Positions 45,601-53,791 of a DNA stretch of 64,000 nucleotides are shown piece after piece; within the stretch, counting starts at the first letter, position 1; each line of letters starts with the position of its first letter. The stretch is taken from the NCBI RefSeq assembly GCF_009852415.1, contig NZ_WOXS01000002.1, forward strand, positions 1,488,001-1,552,000, in the 5' to 3' direction. The stretch comes from Streptomyces sp. Tu 3180 (lineage in GTDB: Bacteria; Actinomycetota; Actinomycetes; Streptomycetales; Streptomycetaceae). A program made the position numbers and the translations under genes. The notes below the pieces were generated by a model. The model saw nothing but the letters and a program-made list of their open reading frames with translations. It did not search any database and had not been told where the DNA came from.

Positions 45601-48600
45601 GTTGGGCGCCCAGGTGACGGTGACCCGGTGCCGGTCGGCGAGGTCCATCCAGCGCAGCGGGTCCTGGAGGATCCAGGAGGTGGGCGCGTGGATCTGACGG
45701 CAGCCCAGGTACACGTCGCGCAGGTGGAACATCACCACGCCGGTGACGTGGTCGAGCGGGATCCAGTTCAGGGAGACGTCCGCCGCGCCGAGCCCGTTCA
45801 TCTGCTCGGTGGCGGCGGAGCGGGTCAGCACGTTGCGGTGGGTGAGGCGCACCGCCTTGGGCAGGCCCGTGCTGCCGGACGTCATCAGCATCAGGATGAG
45901 GTCGTCGGGCCGGGCGGGGTGCCAGTCGTGGTCCTCGGGCGCCTCGCGCAGCGCGTCGGCCGTGGTCAGCCGCAGCCCGGGCCACTCCTGCCGGGTTGCG
46001 AGGTCGCGCAGCCCGGCCTCGCGGTCGGCCGAGCACACGATCCAGGGCCTGCCGAGCATCCGCCAGATGCCCTCCAGCTTGGTCAGCGCCGCGGAGGGCG
46101 TGGCGTAGGAGGCGGGGACGGTCAGCGGGACGGCGACGAAGCCGCCGAGGATGCAGCCCCAGAGCACGGCGAGGAAGTCCTCGCTCGCGTCGCACTGGAG
46201 GATGACCTGGTCACCGGGGCGCAGCCCGGCCCGGCGCAGTCCGGCGAGCACCCGGGAGGCCTCCGGGATCAGGGAGGCGTAGCTGCGCCGGTGCTCGCTG
46301 CCGTCGGCGTGGACGTGGACGATGTCGCCCCGGTCCCGCTCGGCGGCGCGCCGCAGGGCCTGCGCCCAGCCGGACACGGACGGTTCGCGGAGGGCGGGGC
46401 CCTCGCTGAGCGCCGGGACGGTGGACGCGGGACCGGTGGCGGCGGTCGCGGCGGGCGGTTCGGTGCGGTCGGGCAGGCCGGTGTGGCGGCGGCCGAGTTC
46501 CTCGGGGACGTCCTCCGCCGTCACCTCGGCGGCGGTGACGCCGGGGACGCGGGCCAGGTGCTCCCGCCAGGTCCCGGCCGCGGTGCGGTCGGCGGCGGGC
46601 AGGGCGCGCAGCGCCTCGGTGTCGACGGCGCCGTCGCCGTCGAGGGGCAGCGTGCTGACCGCCGTGACGCGGACCGTGCCGTGGCCGGCGCGGTGCAGGA
46701 CCTCCTCGACGCGTTCGGCGGCGTCCGCGCGTCCCGGCACCACGTACAGGCGCGGCGGACGGCCGTCGGTGCCCGGGAGGGCGCGGGCGTCGCGGATGCC
46801 GGGCACGGACAGCGCCGCGCCCTCCAGCTCCGCGGTGCCGGGCGCGGGCGGGACCGGGGTGCGCTCCGGGAGCGCCGGCAGTTCCCCGAGGCGGACGCCG
46901 GGATCGGCGCACACCGTGCGCAGGACGTCGTGCAGGGCGCGGGTGAACGCCTCGGCGGTGCCGGCGTCGTACAGGTCCGTGGCGTACTCGACGTGGACCG
47001 TGAGGCCGTCGGGCGCGCCCTCGGGGGTGCGCCGTTCCAGGACGTCGACGAAGAGGTCGAACTTCGCGGTGCCGGTGGCGGTCGGCCGCAGCCGGTTCCG
47101 CCTTCCGTCCAGCAGGAGTTCGGCGGGTTCGTTGTTCTGCAGGGCCAGCATCACCTGGAACAGCGGGTGCCGGCCGGGCGTGCGGGGCGGGTTGAGGTCG
47201 TCCACCAGGCGGTCGAAGGGCAGGTCCTGGTGGTCCAGGGCGGCCAGGTCGTCCTTGCGCAGCCGGGCGAGGAGGTCCCGGAAGGCGGGGTCGCCGGAGG
47301 TGTCGGCCCGCAGGACCAGGGTGTTGGTGATCAGGCCGATCAGGTGGTCCAGGGCGGGTTCGGTACGGCCCGCGACCGGGGTGCCGAGGACGATGTCCTC
47401 GCCGGCGCCGCAGCGGGTGAGCAGGGCGCTGACCGCGGCGTGCAGCACCATGAACAGGCTGGCGCCCGCGCGGTCGGCCAGGCCCAGCAGGTCGCGGTGC
47501 AGGGCGGCGTCGACGTCGGCCTCGACGTGCGCGCCGCCGCCGCGCGGCGCGGCGGGACGCGGCCGGTCGCCGGGCAGGGTGCACTCCTCGGGCAGGCCGG
47601 CGAGCGCCGTGCGCCAGTGGGCGGTCAGCCGCTCCAGCCGTCCCGGGCCGTCCGGCTCGGGGGCCAGCAGGGCGCGCTGCCACAGGGCGTAGTCGGCGTA
47701 CTGCACGGGCAGCGGGGCCCACTCGGGCGCCCGGCCGGCGCGGCGGGCCGCGTAGGCGGTGCTCAGGTCGTCGGCGAAGGGGCGCAGCGACCAGCCGTCG
47801 GCCGCGCCGTGGTGCAGGACGAGCAGCAGGGTGCGGTCGGTTCCGGTGCCCAGCAGCCAGGCGGCGAGGGGGCTTTCCGCGGTCAGGTCGAAGCGGTGCC
47901 GCAGCGCGGCGGTGACGTGGGCGGCGGTCTCCGCGGCGGGGCAGTCCACCAGGCGCAGCCGCGGGCGCAGGCCGCCGGGCGGCAGGACGCGCTGGTACGG
48001 CACGCCGTCGTGCTCGGCGAACACCGTCCGCAGGGTCTCGTGGCGGTCGGCCAGGTCGCCGAGGGCCGCGCGCAGCGCCTCGGTGTCGAGGCCGGCGGGC
48101 GCCGGGACGAGGAGGGGGATGTGGTAGGTCGCCGCTCCGTCGTCGAGCCGGTGGAGGAACCACATGCGTTCCTGGGCGAAGGACAGCGGCACGCGCTCCG
48201 GGCGTACGGCGTCGCCCAGGGCGGGGCGCGGGAGGGCGGTGCCGGTCCGTTCGGTGAGCCGTTCGGCGAGGGCGGCCGGTGTCGGCGTCTCGAACAGGGC
48301 CGTGATGGGGATCTCGGCGCCGGTCTCGTGCCGCAGGCGGGCCAGCAGGCGGGTGGCGAGCAGGGAGTCGCCGCCGAGGTCGAAGAAGTTCACGTCGGTG
48401 CCGACGGTGTCGCGCGGCAGCCGCAGGACGTCCTCGAACAGGCCGCACACCAGGACCTGTCGGGGTGTGGCGGGGCGGGCGCCGGACGCGGCGGCGGCGA
48501 AGTCCGGGGCGGGCAGGGCCGCGGTGTCCAGCTTGCCGTTGGCGGTCAGCGGCAGGGTCTCGACGGGCACGCAGGCGGCCGGGACCATGTGCTCGGGCAG

Positions 48601-51405
48601 CCGGGCCGCGGCGTGGGCACGCAGGTCGGCGGGACTCGGCGGTTCGCCGCCGGCGGGGACGGTGTAGGCGACGAGCTGCTGGGCGCCGTTGTCGGCGCGG
48701 CGGACCACCACGGCGGCCCGGGCGACGCCCGGGTGGGTGGCGAGGGCGGCCTCGATCTCGCCCGGTTCGACGCGGAAGCCGCGGATCTGCACCTGTGCGT
48801 CGGCCCGGCCGAGGTAGTCGAGCGTGCCGTCCGCGCGGCGCCGGGCCAGGTCGCCCGAGCGGTACATCCGGGTGCCGGGCGGGCCGTGGGGGTCGTCCAG
48901 GAAGCGTTCGGCGGTCAGTTCGGGCCGGTTCAGGTATCCGGCGGCCACGCCCGCGCCGGAGACGTACATCTCGCCGGTCGCGCCGGGCGGCACCGGGCGT
49001 CCGCCGGCGTCGAGCAGGTGCACGCGCAGATCGGCGAGCGGGCGGCCGATGACGCCGGTGCGGCGCGGGTCGTCCAGGTCGGCGCGGGTGAGGCGGTGGT
49101 GGGTGACGTGCACGGTGGTCTCGGTGATGCCGTACATGTTCACCAGCGCCGGGCGGTCCAGGCCGTGCCGGTCCGCCCAGGGGCGCAGGCGCTCCGGGCG
49201 CAGGGCCTCGCCGCCGAACACCACGTAGCGCAACGCGCCCGTCCCGCCGTCCCGTTCGAGGTCGGCGTCGATCAGCTGCTCGAAGGCGGAGGGCGTCTGG
49301 TTGAGGACGGTGACGCCCTCCCGGTGCAGCAGCTCCAGGAAGTCCCGGGGCGAGCGGCTGACGGCGTACGGGACGACGACGGCCCGGCCGCCGTGCAGCA
49401 GGGCGCCCCAGATCTCCCAGACCGAGAAGTCGAAGGCGTAGGAGTGGAACAGCGTCCAGACGTCGTCGGCGCCGAAGTCGAAGTGCTCCGCGGCGGCGGC
49501 GAAGAGCCGGACGACGTTGGAGTGCGGCACCGGGACGCCCTTGGGGCGGCCGGTGGAACCCGAGGTGTGGATGATGTAGGCGGTGTCGGACGGGCCCGTC
49601 GGCCCGTGCCGGTCGGCGTCGGTCAGGTCGGCCGCGGACCGGCGGGCGAGACCGGCGGCCGTCTCCGGGTCGTCCAGCACGACGACGGGGCACGCGTTCC
49701 CGGCGGCCGGGCCGGCGTGGGCCTGCTCGGTGACGAGCGCGACGGGTGCCGCGTCCTCGACGACCAGCCGCAGCCGCTCCGCCGGGTGGCCGGGGTCCAG
49801 GGGGAGGTAGGCGGCGCCCGTCTTGAGCACGGCCAGCAGGGCGGGCAGCAGCCGCACGCCGCGCTCCAGGGCCAGGGCCACCACCCGGCCCGGCCCCGCG
49901 CCGTGTTCGGTCAGCAGCCGGGCCAGGCGGTTGGCCTCGGCGTTGAGCTCGGCGTACGTGAGGTGTTCGTCGCCGCAGGTGACGGCGGTCCGCCCGGGTA
50001 CGGCCGCGGCCTGCCGCTCGAACAGCTCCGTGAGGGTGTGCTCGACCGGGTGGGTGCGCACGGGCGTGTCGCGGGGGTGCTCGCCCGGCAGCAGCACGTC
50101 CAGGTCCCGCAGCGGCGTCGTCGGCGCCGCCTCGGCCAGTCGGCGCAGCACGGTCAGGAACCGCTCGCGGTGCAGGGCGAGTTCGTCCTCCTCGTACAGG
50201 GCGGGGTTGGCGTCGAAGGCCAGCCACAGGCCGCCGGGCCGGGCCCCGGGCCGTACCGATATCTGCAGGTCGTCGACTGCTCCGCCGGACAGGTGGTGCC
50301 AGGTCGCGGGGTGTCCGTCGAAGACCGGTGACTCGTCGAACGGGACGATGTTCAGCACCGGTCCGTACAGCCGGCGTCCGGTGCCCAGCAGGCCCAGGTC
50401 GCGGCGCAGGAACTCGCCCCGGTACTGCTGGTGCCGGCGCACGGCCCGCAGTTCGTCCGCGACGGCGCGCACCAGCTCCGCGACGGGTGTGTCCGGGGCG
50501 GCGGCCACGCGCAGCGGGAGGACGTCGGAGGCGGTGCCGGGGGTGCGCAGCGCGGCACTGCCGAGCCGGCTCATCGTGGCCAGGCCGAGCACCAGGTCCT
50601 CGGCGGCGGTCATCCGGTGCAGGTACGCGACGGTGGCGGCGGTCAGCAGGTCGGTGCGCGAGACGTCCAGGCGCGCGGCGGCCGCGTCGAGGGCGTCGGT
50701 CTCGGCGGGCTCCAGTTCGGCGGTGCGGCGCAGGAAGGGGGCGGTGGGGGCGGCGGTGCGGGAGGTGAGGCGGGCGGGCTCGGGCAGTCCGGCCAGGCGG
50801 CCGGCCCAGTGGGCGCGGTCGCGGGTGTACCGCTCGGAGTTCCGGTAGGCCGCCTCCTCGGCCTGCAGCCGGCTCACCGGCGCGAAGACGGCGGGGGCCG
50901 GTTCGCGCCCGGCGGCCAGCGCGGTGTACGTCTCGGCGAGGCGCCGCCCGAGGAGCTTGTAGCTGTAGCCGTCGAGCAGGATGTGATGGGCCCTCAGCAG
51001 CCAGATGGAGCGGTCGTGCGCCAGGGTCAGCAGGGCGTGCGAGAACAGCGGCCCCTTCTCCGTGTCCACCGGGGTCGTGAGGTCCGCGCGGATCCACGCC
51101 CAGGCGGCGGCCTCGGGGTCCTCCGCGTCACGGACGTCGATCCGGTGCAGGGTCCAGTCGTCCGGATCCGGCGCGGTGCGGCACCGGGGGCCGTCGTCGG
51201 TGTCGACGAAGCGCAGGGCGAAGGTGTCGGCCTCGGCGACGGTGCGCCGCAGGGCGGTCTCGAAGAGGCCGCTGTCGAGGGGGCCGTGGATCTCGACCGC
51301 TTCTGCGGTGTTGTACGCGGCGCTGTCCGGCGCGAGCCGTTGGGCGTACCAGAGCCCTTCCTGGGCTCCGGACAGCGGTCGAGGTTCGTCGTCCTGGAGT
51401 GGCAT
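42670..51405 (-). CDS. antC: nonribosomal peptide synthetase AntC (C-A-T-C-A-KR-T)
   Basis: A 2911-aa NRPS. C1: HHILLDG near residue 142. A1: TSGSTGRPKG near 612 and YGITETT near 760; read by eye its pocket code is D-F-W-N-V-G-M-V-H-K, essentially threonine. T1: LGGDSLL near 1013. C2: HHGAADG near 1197. A pseudo C-terminal A-subdomain near 1520-1600 (LPLDGDGAVD in place of a catalytic GK). A2: MTSGSTGLPKA near 1843, GKIQRTRLR near 2195, for pyruvate. KR: LVSGGLGGVGSEV near 2473 and YAAAN near 2626, giving lactate. T2: LGGNSLL near 2806. ATG at 51405 has GAGGG 7 nt upstream. Confidence 0.96.
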   Translation of the reverse strand: MPLQDDEPRPLSGAQEGLWYAQRLAPDSAAYNTAEAVEIHGPLDSGLFETALRRTVAEADTFALRFVDTDDGPRCRTAPDPDDWTLHRIDVRDAEDPEAAAWAWIRADLTTPVDTEKGPLFSHALLTLAHDRSIWLLRAHHILLDGYSYKLLGRRLAETYTALAAGREPAPAVFAPVSRLQAEEAAYRNSERYTRDRAHWAGRLAGLPEPARLTSRTAAPTAPFLRRTAELEPAETDALDAAAARLDVSRTDLLTAATVAYLHRMTAAEDLVLGLATMSRLGSAALRTPGTASDVLPLRVAAAPDTPVAELVRAVADELRAVRRHQQYRGEFLRRDLGLLGTGRRLYGPVLNIVPFDESPVFDGHPATWHHLSGGAVDDLQISVRPGARPGGLWLAFDANPALYEEDELALHRERFLTVLRRLAEAAPTTPLRDLDVLLPGEHPRDTPVRTHPVEHTLTELFERQAAAVPGRTAVTCGDEHLTYAELNAEANRLARLLTEHGAGPGRVVALALERGVRLLPALLAVLKTGAAYLPLDPGHPAERLRLVVEDAAPVALVTEQAHAGPAAGNACPVVVLDDPETAAGLARRSAADLTDADRHGPTGPSDTAYIIHTSGSTGRPKGVPVPHSNVVRLFAAAAEHFDFGADDVWTLFHSYAFDFSVWEIWGALLHGGRAVVVPYAVSRSPRDFLELLHREGVTVLNQTPSAFEQLIDADLERDGGTGALRYVVFGGEALRPERLRPWADRHGLDRPALVNMYGITETTVHVTHHRLTRADLDDPRRTGVIGRPLADLRVHLLDAGGRPVPPGATGEMYVSGAGVAAGYLNRPELTAERFLDDPHGPPGTRMYRSGDLARRRADGTLDYLGRADAQVQIRGFRVEPGEIEAALATHPGVARAAVVVRRADNGAQQLVAYTVPAGGEPPSPADLRAHAAARLPEHMVPAACVPVETLPLTANGKLDTAALPAPDFAAAASGARPATPRQVLVCGLFEDVLRLPRDTVGTDVNFFDLGGDSLLATRLLARLRHETGAEIPITALFETPTPAALAERLTERTGTALPRPALGDAVRPERVPLSFAQERMWFLHRLDDGAATYHIPLLVPAPAGLDTEALRAALGDLADRHETLRTVFAEHDGVPYQRVLPPGGLRPRLRLVDCPAAETAAHVTAALRHRFDLTAESPLAAWLLGTGTDRTLLLVLHHGAADGWSLRPFADDLSTAYAARRAGRAPEWAPLPVQYADYALWQRALLAPEPDGPGRLERLTAHWRTALAGLPEECTLPGDRPRPAAPRGGGAHVEADVDAALHRDLLGLADRAGASLFMVLHAAVSALLTRCGAGEDIVLGTPVAGRTEPALDHLIGLITNTLVLRADTSGDPAFRDLLARLRKDDLAALDHQDLPFDRLVDDLNPPRTPGRHPLFQVMLALQNNEPAELLLDGRRNRLRPTATGTAKFDLFVDVLERRTPEGAPDGLTVHVEYATDLYDAGTAEAFTRALHDVLRTVCADPGVRLGELPALPERTPVPPAPGTAELEGAALSVPGIRDARALPGTDGRPPRLYVVPGRADAAERVEEVLHRAGHGTVRVTAVSTLPLDGDGAVDTEALRALPAADRTAAGTWREHLARVPGVTAAEVTAEDVPEELGRRHTGLPDRTEPPAATAATGPASTVPALSEGPALREPSVSGWAQALRRAAERDRGDIVHVHADGSEHRRSYASLIPEASRVLAGLRRAGLRPGDQVILQCDASEDFLAVLWGCILGGFVAVPLTVPASYATPSAALTKLEGIWRMLGRPWIVCSADREAGLRDLATRQEWPGLRLTTADALREAPEDHDWHPARPDDLILMLMTSGSTGLPKAVRLTHRNVLTRSAATEQMNGLGAADVSLNWIPLDHVTGVVMFHLRDVYLGCRQIHAPTSWILQDPLRWMDLADRHRVTVTWAPNFAFGLLAEQAHRFADRTWDLSPMRLVMNAGEVVVAAAARRFLHALRPFGLPQDVMHPGWGMSETCSVVTDAVLPAEPADGEGTFVSCGLPYPGFAMRIVDDAGTVLAEGDAGRLQVRGTSVTGGYHDNPEANAEAFTGDGWFDTGDLAFLRDGELYITGRAKDVIIVNGVNHYSHEIEACVEELPHVVRSFTAAVAVRSDPSAPTDELALFFQLAPEARETSGGDTAAALREIAGKVTREIGVSPAFLIPVEADAVPKTEIGKIQRTRLRKSFEAGAFDEEVRRAQLLLGTAATVPDWFLRPVWRRARAHRPAAVPPGRHTLVLAGADPRVHRLAGRVADALRSGGGLCTVVTDGTAYTRLDAAHYRMRPAEEADHTALLEQLERDLRPVDAVLHLDGLSTAGTPGAAPAGDTGPARLLALVRALAARPGRPRPVDLLHVTAGARAVRPGDRPSPAHAMAGALLKSLGEELGWLRGTHLDLAADTDEDPLPVLLAETATAPSDTEVAHRDGHRHVRRLAPLPDTPPRAQASARSGFTLVSGGLGGVGSEVAAHLLRTPGTRLLILGRTPLSGRDEPGPAQARREALRRLRELGEVRYACADVTDLAQVRAAVDAATEAWGVPLAAVLHLAGTLVERPVGDLDPATWRRALEAKADGAWTLHRLTEDHPVGSFVTFSSVNGWFGGAMNAAYAAANAYLDALALHRRSLGLPAQSLAWSMWREHGMSRGYGLTALTEARGYRPLDAAAALRSFDLARTLDEPHLLIGADRTAPWVRSHVAAPARPVRRLAARVGLADGTDLGALYRAAADAARAAGLPDDWVLRSAGATGRHGQADPDEEARRLESRLAEVWCGVLGRDRVGRDENFFDLGGNSLLLVTAQSAVNSAFGADLSVVDLFAHPTVRDLARHLAARTGPGTTSGPEPAPDAPVARRSDDPAPPRSAGSAPSGLDRAKERAQRQRAARARRTARHERGRGHA

Positions 51406-51876
51406 AGCGCAACCCTCACGTGGCAGCCGTGGTGTCCCGGCCGGTGAAGGCCCGGGCCGGATCGGACGGGTGCGGCCGTCGCCCCGCGCCGCCCTCGCGT
51501 CGTCGTACGCACAGGGCCGGCCCACGGGGTGGAAAGGGGAGACCGCACGCCGAGGGGGTGGGAATCCGTGTCGCCCCACCGCCGGTTCTACGGCACATCA
51601 CGGTGCGGTACCGGGATCGAAAGGGTCAAGGCCGGTCCGGGCACACGGGCGTCAATTCAGGTTTTCCCCTGGAGAATCGAACCGGAGGGAGTGCGCGACC
51701 GGAACCAACCTTTAGGGAAATCATGCGACTTCCCTTTCCGCCGCCCTCTCGGGTGGATCCGTCCGTGCCGCGCGGTGCACTCTCGGAGGGGCCCCGAATT
51801 CCCCGTCCGGCCGACGCCGGGGGCCGACGCGTGGCCGCGGAGACACGAAATGGACGATCGAAAGAGGGCTGACGGC
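51406..51876. promoter_or_regulatory. divergent antC / antB promoter region
   Basis: A 471-bp gene-free gap between antC and antB. It is AT-richer around 51650-51735. TTAGGGAAAT (51712-51721) and a GGGGAATT on the minus strand (51792-51804) each match half of the PAS-LuxR (PimM/FscRI) consensus CTVGGGAWWTWCCBAG; no full site is evident. In studied clusters this region is bound by FscRI. An alternative antB start at ATG 51850 has a GGAG site 7 nt upstream. Confidence 0.5.
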
Positions 51877-53214
51877 ATGCACCGTGCGCTGTGTCCGGTC
51901 GAGACACTCTACGTGGGCCAGAGAAGCAGGGCCGTCCTCTCCTGCTCCCTGCGCGGGCGCGTCGACGTCGAGGCGCTGTCGGCCGCGTTCGACGCGGTGA
52001 CCGAGGAGAACCCGACGCTGCGCTCGCGCATCGTGCCGGACGGTACGGGTCACGCGCTGCGCCTCCTCGGGGAGGACGAGCGGCCCCGGCTGGTCACGCG
52101 CACCGGTGACGAGGACGAGGCCTACGCCGCCGAGCTGAACACGCCCCTGCCGGTCGGGGGGCCGCTGACCCGCGCCGTCCTGGTCAGCGCACCGGACGGC
52201 GACCGCCACCTGTTCGTGCTGCTGGTGGACCACACCGTCACCGACGGCCACAGCAGCATCGCCCTGCACAACGCGCTGTGGGACCGCTACCGGGCGCTGG
52301 TCGAGGGGGAGGGGACCGCGGCCGCGGCGGCCGCCGTGTCCGCGGAGCCGCACTGGCCGCAGCCCGTGAGCGCGTTGCTGCCTCCCGCCGACGAGGCCGA
52401 CACGGCCAAGTACCTGGACGGCCGCCTCGAGGAGGTGCGGCGGCACCCGGTCGAGCTCGTGCCGTACGACGTGCGGCCCGCGTCCGCCACCGGGCCCGGC
52501 CCGGGCGGGGACGGCTCCGGCGGCGGGCACATCGAGGTGTGCCGGCTGACCCTGGACACGGAGCGCACCGCACGTCTGCGCCGGGCGGCGCGGCAGTCGG
52601 GCGTCTCCGTGCACTCCCTGATCGCGGCGTCGCTGCTGACGGCGGCCAGGCGGCGCCTGGACGGTGACGGCCCCCGGACCCTCGGCTGCCTGTCCCCCGT
52701 CGACCTGCGGTCGCGGCTGTCCCCGCCGCTGCCCGCGTCGGTCATGGTGCCCGCGGTCACCACCCACCTGCAGACCCTGGAGGTGTCCGGGTCCCCGGAT
52801 CCGCTGGAACTGGCGCGCACCGTCCACGCCCGCCTGGGCGACTTCATCGCCCGCGGCGACCAGTTCCACGAGATGCGGATCACCCCGGAGATCCCCCGGA
52901 ACCCCACGCTGCAGCTGGCGACGGTGATCGCCACCAACATGGGTGTCGTCCCCGGCCCCCGGCTGCCGAGCGGGCTGCAGGCGGTCGACGTCCGCCTCGT
53001 GCCCGCCCGCGAGCAGTACTTCCCGCAGGCGGGGCGCAGCCCCCTCATGGCGTGCGTGGTCTCCTTCGAGGGCCGGCTCTCCATCGAGTTCCCGCACTAC
53101 ACGGCCTGTTTCAGCCCGTCCTTCACCGCGGCGTTCCGCGACGACGTCCTCCAGGGCCTCCTCGCCTTCGCGGACACCGCCCGGCCCGGGCACGCCCCCG
53201 CGGACCCCGCCTGA
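51877..53214 (+). CDS. antB: acyltransferase AntB (condensation-fold)
   Basis: A 445-aa condensation-superfamily acyltransferase related to PapA5. The catalytic HTVTDGH (H-x3-D-G) lies near residue 115. In the pathway AntB acylates the C8 hydroxyl and accepts many acyl-CoAs, giving the C8 ester diversity. ATG at 51877 is chosen because PapA-type proteins begin a few residues before LCPVE; ATG 51850 (better ribosome site) is possible. The next gene, antA, starts 58 nt after its stop. Confidence 0.92.
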   Translation: MHRALCPVETLYVGQRSRAVLSCSLRGRVDVEALSAAFDAVTEENPTLRSRIVPDGTGHALRLLGEDERPRLVTRTGDEDEAYAAELNTPLPVGGPLTRAVLVSAPDGDRHLFVLLVDHTVTDGHSSIALHNALWDRYRALVEGEGTAAAAAAVSAEPHWPQPVSALLPPADEADTAKYLDGRLEEVRRHPVELVPYDVRPASATGPGPGGDGSGGGHIEVCRLTLDTERTARLRRAARQSGVSVHSLIAASLLTAARRRLDGDGPRTLGCLSPVDLRSRLSPPLPASVMVPAVTTHLQTLEVSGSPDPLELARTVHARLGDFIARGDQFHEMRITPEIPRNPTLQLATVIATNMGVVPGPRLPSGLQAVDVRLVPAREQYFPQAGRSPLMACVVSFEGRLSIEFPHYTACFSPSFTAAFRDDVLQGLLAFADTARPGHAPADPA

Positions 53215-53272
53215 AGGCCGCCCCGCCCCCGGCTCACGCACACGCCCGGCCGCCGTGAGGAGTTCCTCCCGC

Positions 53273-53791
53273 ATGACCACCGTCAGCGCACCCCCCTCTC
53301 CCCTGACGCTGCTGCCCCGAGCCCAGGCGGGCGACGAGCACGCGATGAACCATCTGCTGACCGGCATCACGCCCTATGTCGCGCGCATCTGCCGGTCCAT
53401 CACCCACGACGACGGCGCCGACGCCACCCAGGAGGCGCTGCTCGCCATCTACCGCGGCCTGGGCACCCTGCGCGAACCGGCCGCCTTCTACGGCTGGGTG
53501 CGCTCGGTGACGGTCCGTGAGGCCGTCCGCGCGGCGAAGCGGTACGGCGAGGAACGGACCTGCTCGCACCTGGAGTCGAGACAGGAGACGAACCCGCTGG
53601 ACGCGGTGCACATCAGCGATGTGCTGGAGCGGCTGTCGCAGGCGCACCGGCAGGTCCTCACCCTGCGCGCCTACGGGCTCAACGAGGAGGAGATGGCCGA
53701 GGTGCTGTCCCTGCCCGTGGGGACCGTGCGCTCCCGGCTGTTCCGCGCCCGCCGCCGGTTCCAGGAGGCGTGGCAGCCCTCGGCCGCGTGA
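53273..53791 (+). CDS. antA: ECF sigma factor AntA
   Basis: A 172-aa extracytoplasmic-function sigma factor: sigma2 region DDGADATQEALLAIYRGLG and sigma4 region LSQAHRQVLTLRAYGLNEEEMAEVLSLPVGTVRSR. In studied clusters it drives antFG and antH-O (starter biosynthesis). The protein ends Ser-Ala-Ala; a C-terminal Ala-Ala makes the factor a ClpXP target in studied strains, and it is preserved here. GAGGAG lies 11 nt before the ATG. No anti-sigma gene is nearby. Confidence 0.95.
   Translation: MTTVSAPPSPLTLLPRAQAGDEHAMNHLLTGITPYVARICRSITHDDGADATQEALLAIYRGLGTLREPAAFYGWVRSVTVREAVRAAKRYGEERTCSHLESRQETNPLDAVHISDVLERLSQAHRQVLTLRAYGLNEEEMAEVLSLPVGTVRSRLFRARRRFQEAWQPSAA

Noticed and set aside
42316..50331. 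A 2671-codon open frame on the plus strand
   Set aside because: Antisense shadow of antC/antD caused by high third-position GC; composition is low-complexity and no domain is visible.
46211..51097. A 1628-codon open frame on the minus strand inside antC
   Set aside because: Out-of-frame shadow of antC; Arg/Pro/Gly-rich with no motifs.
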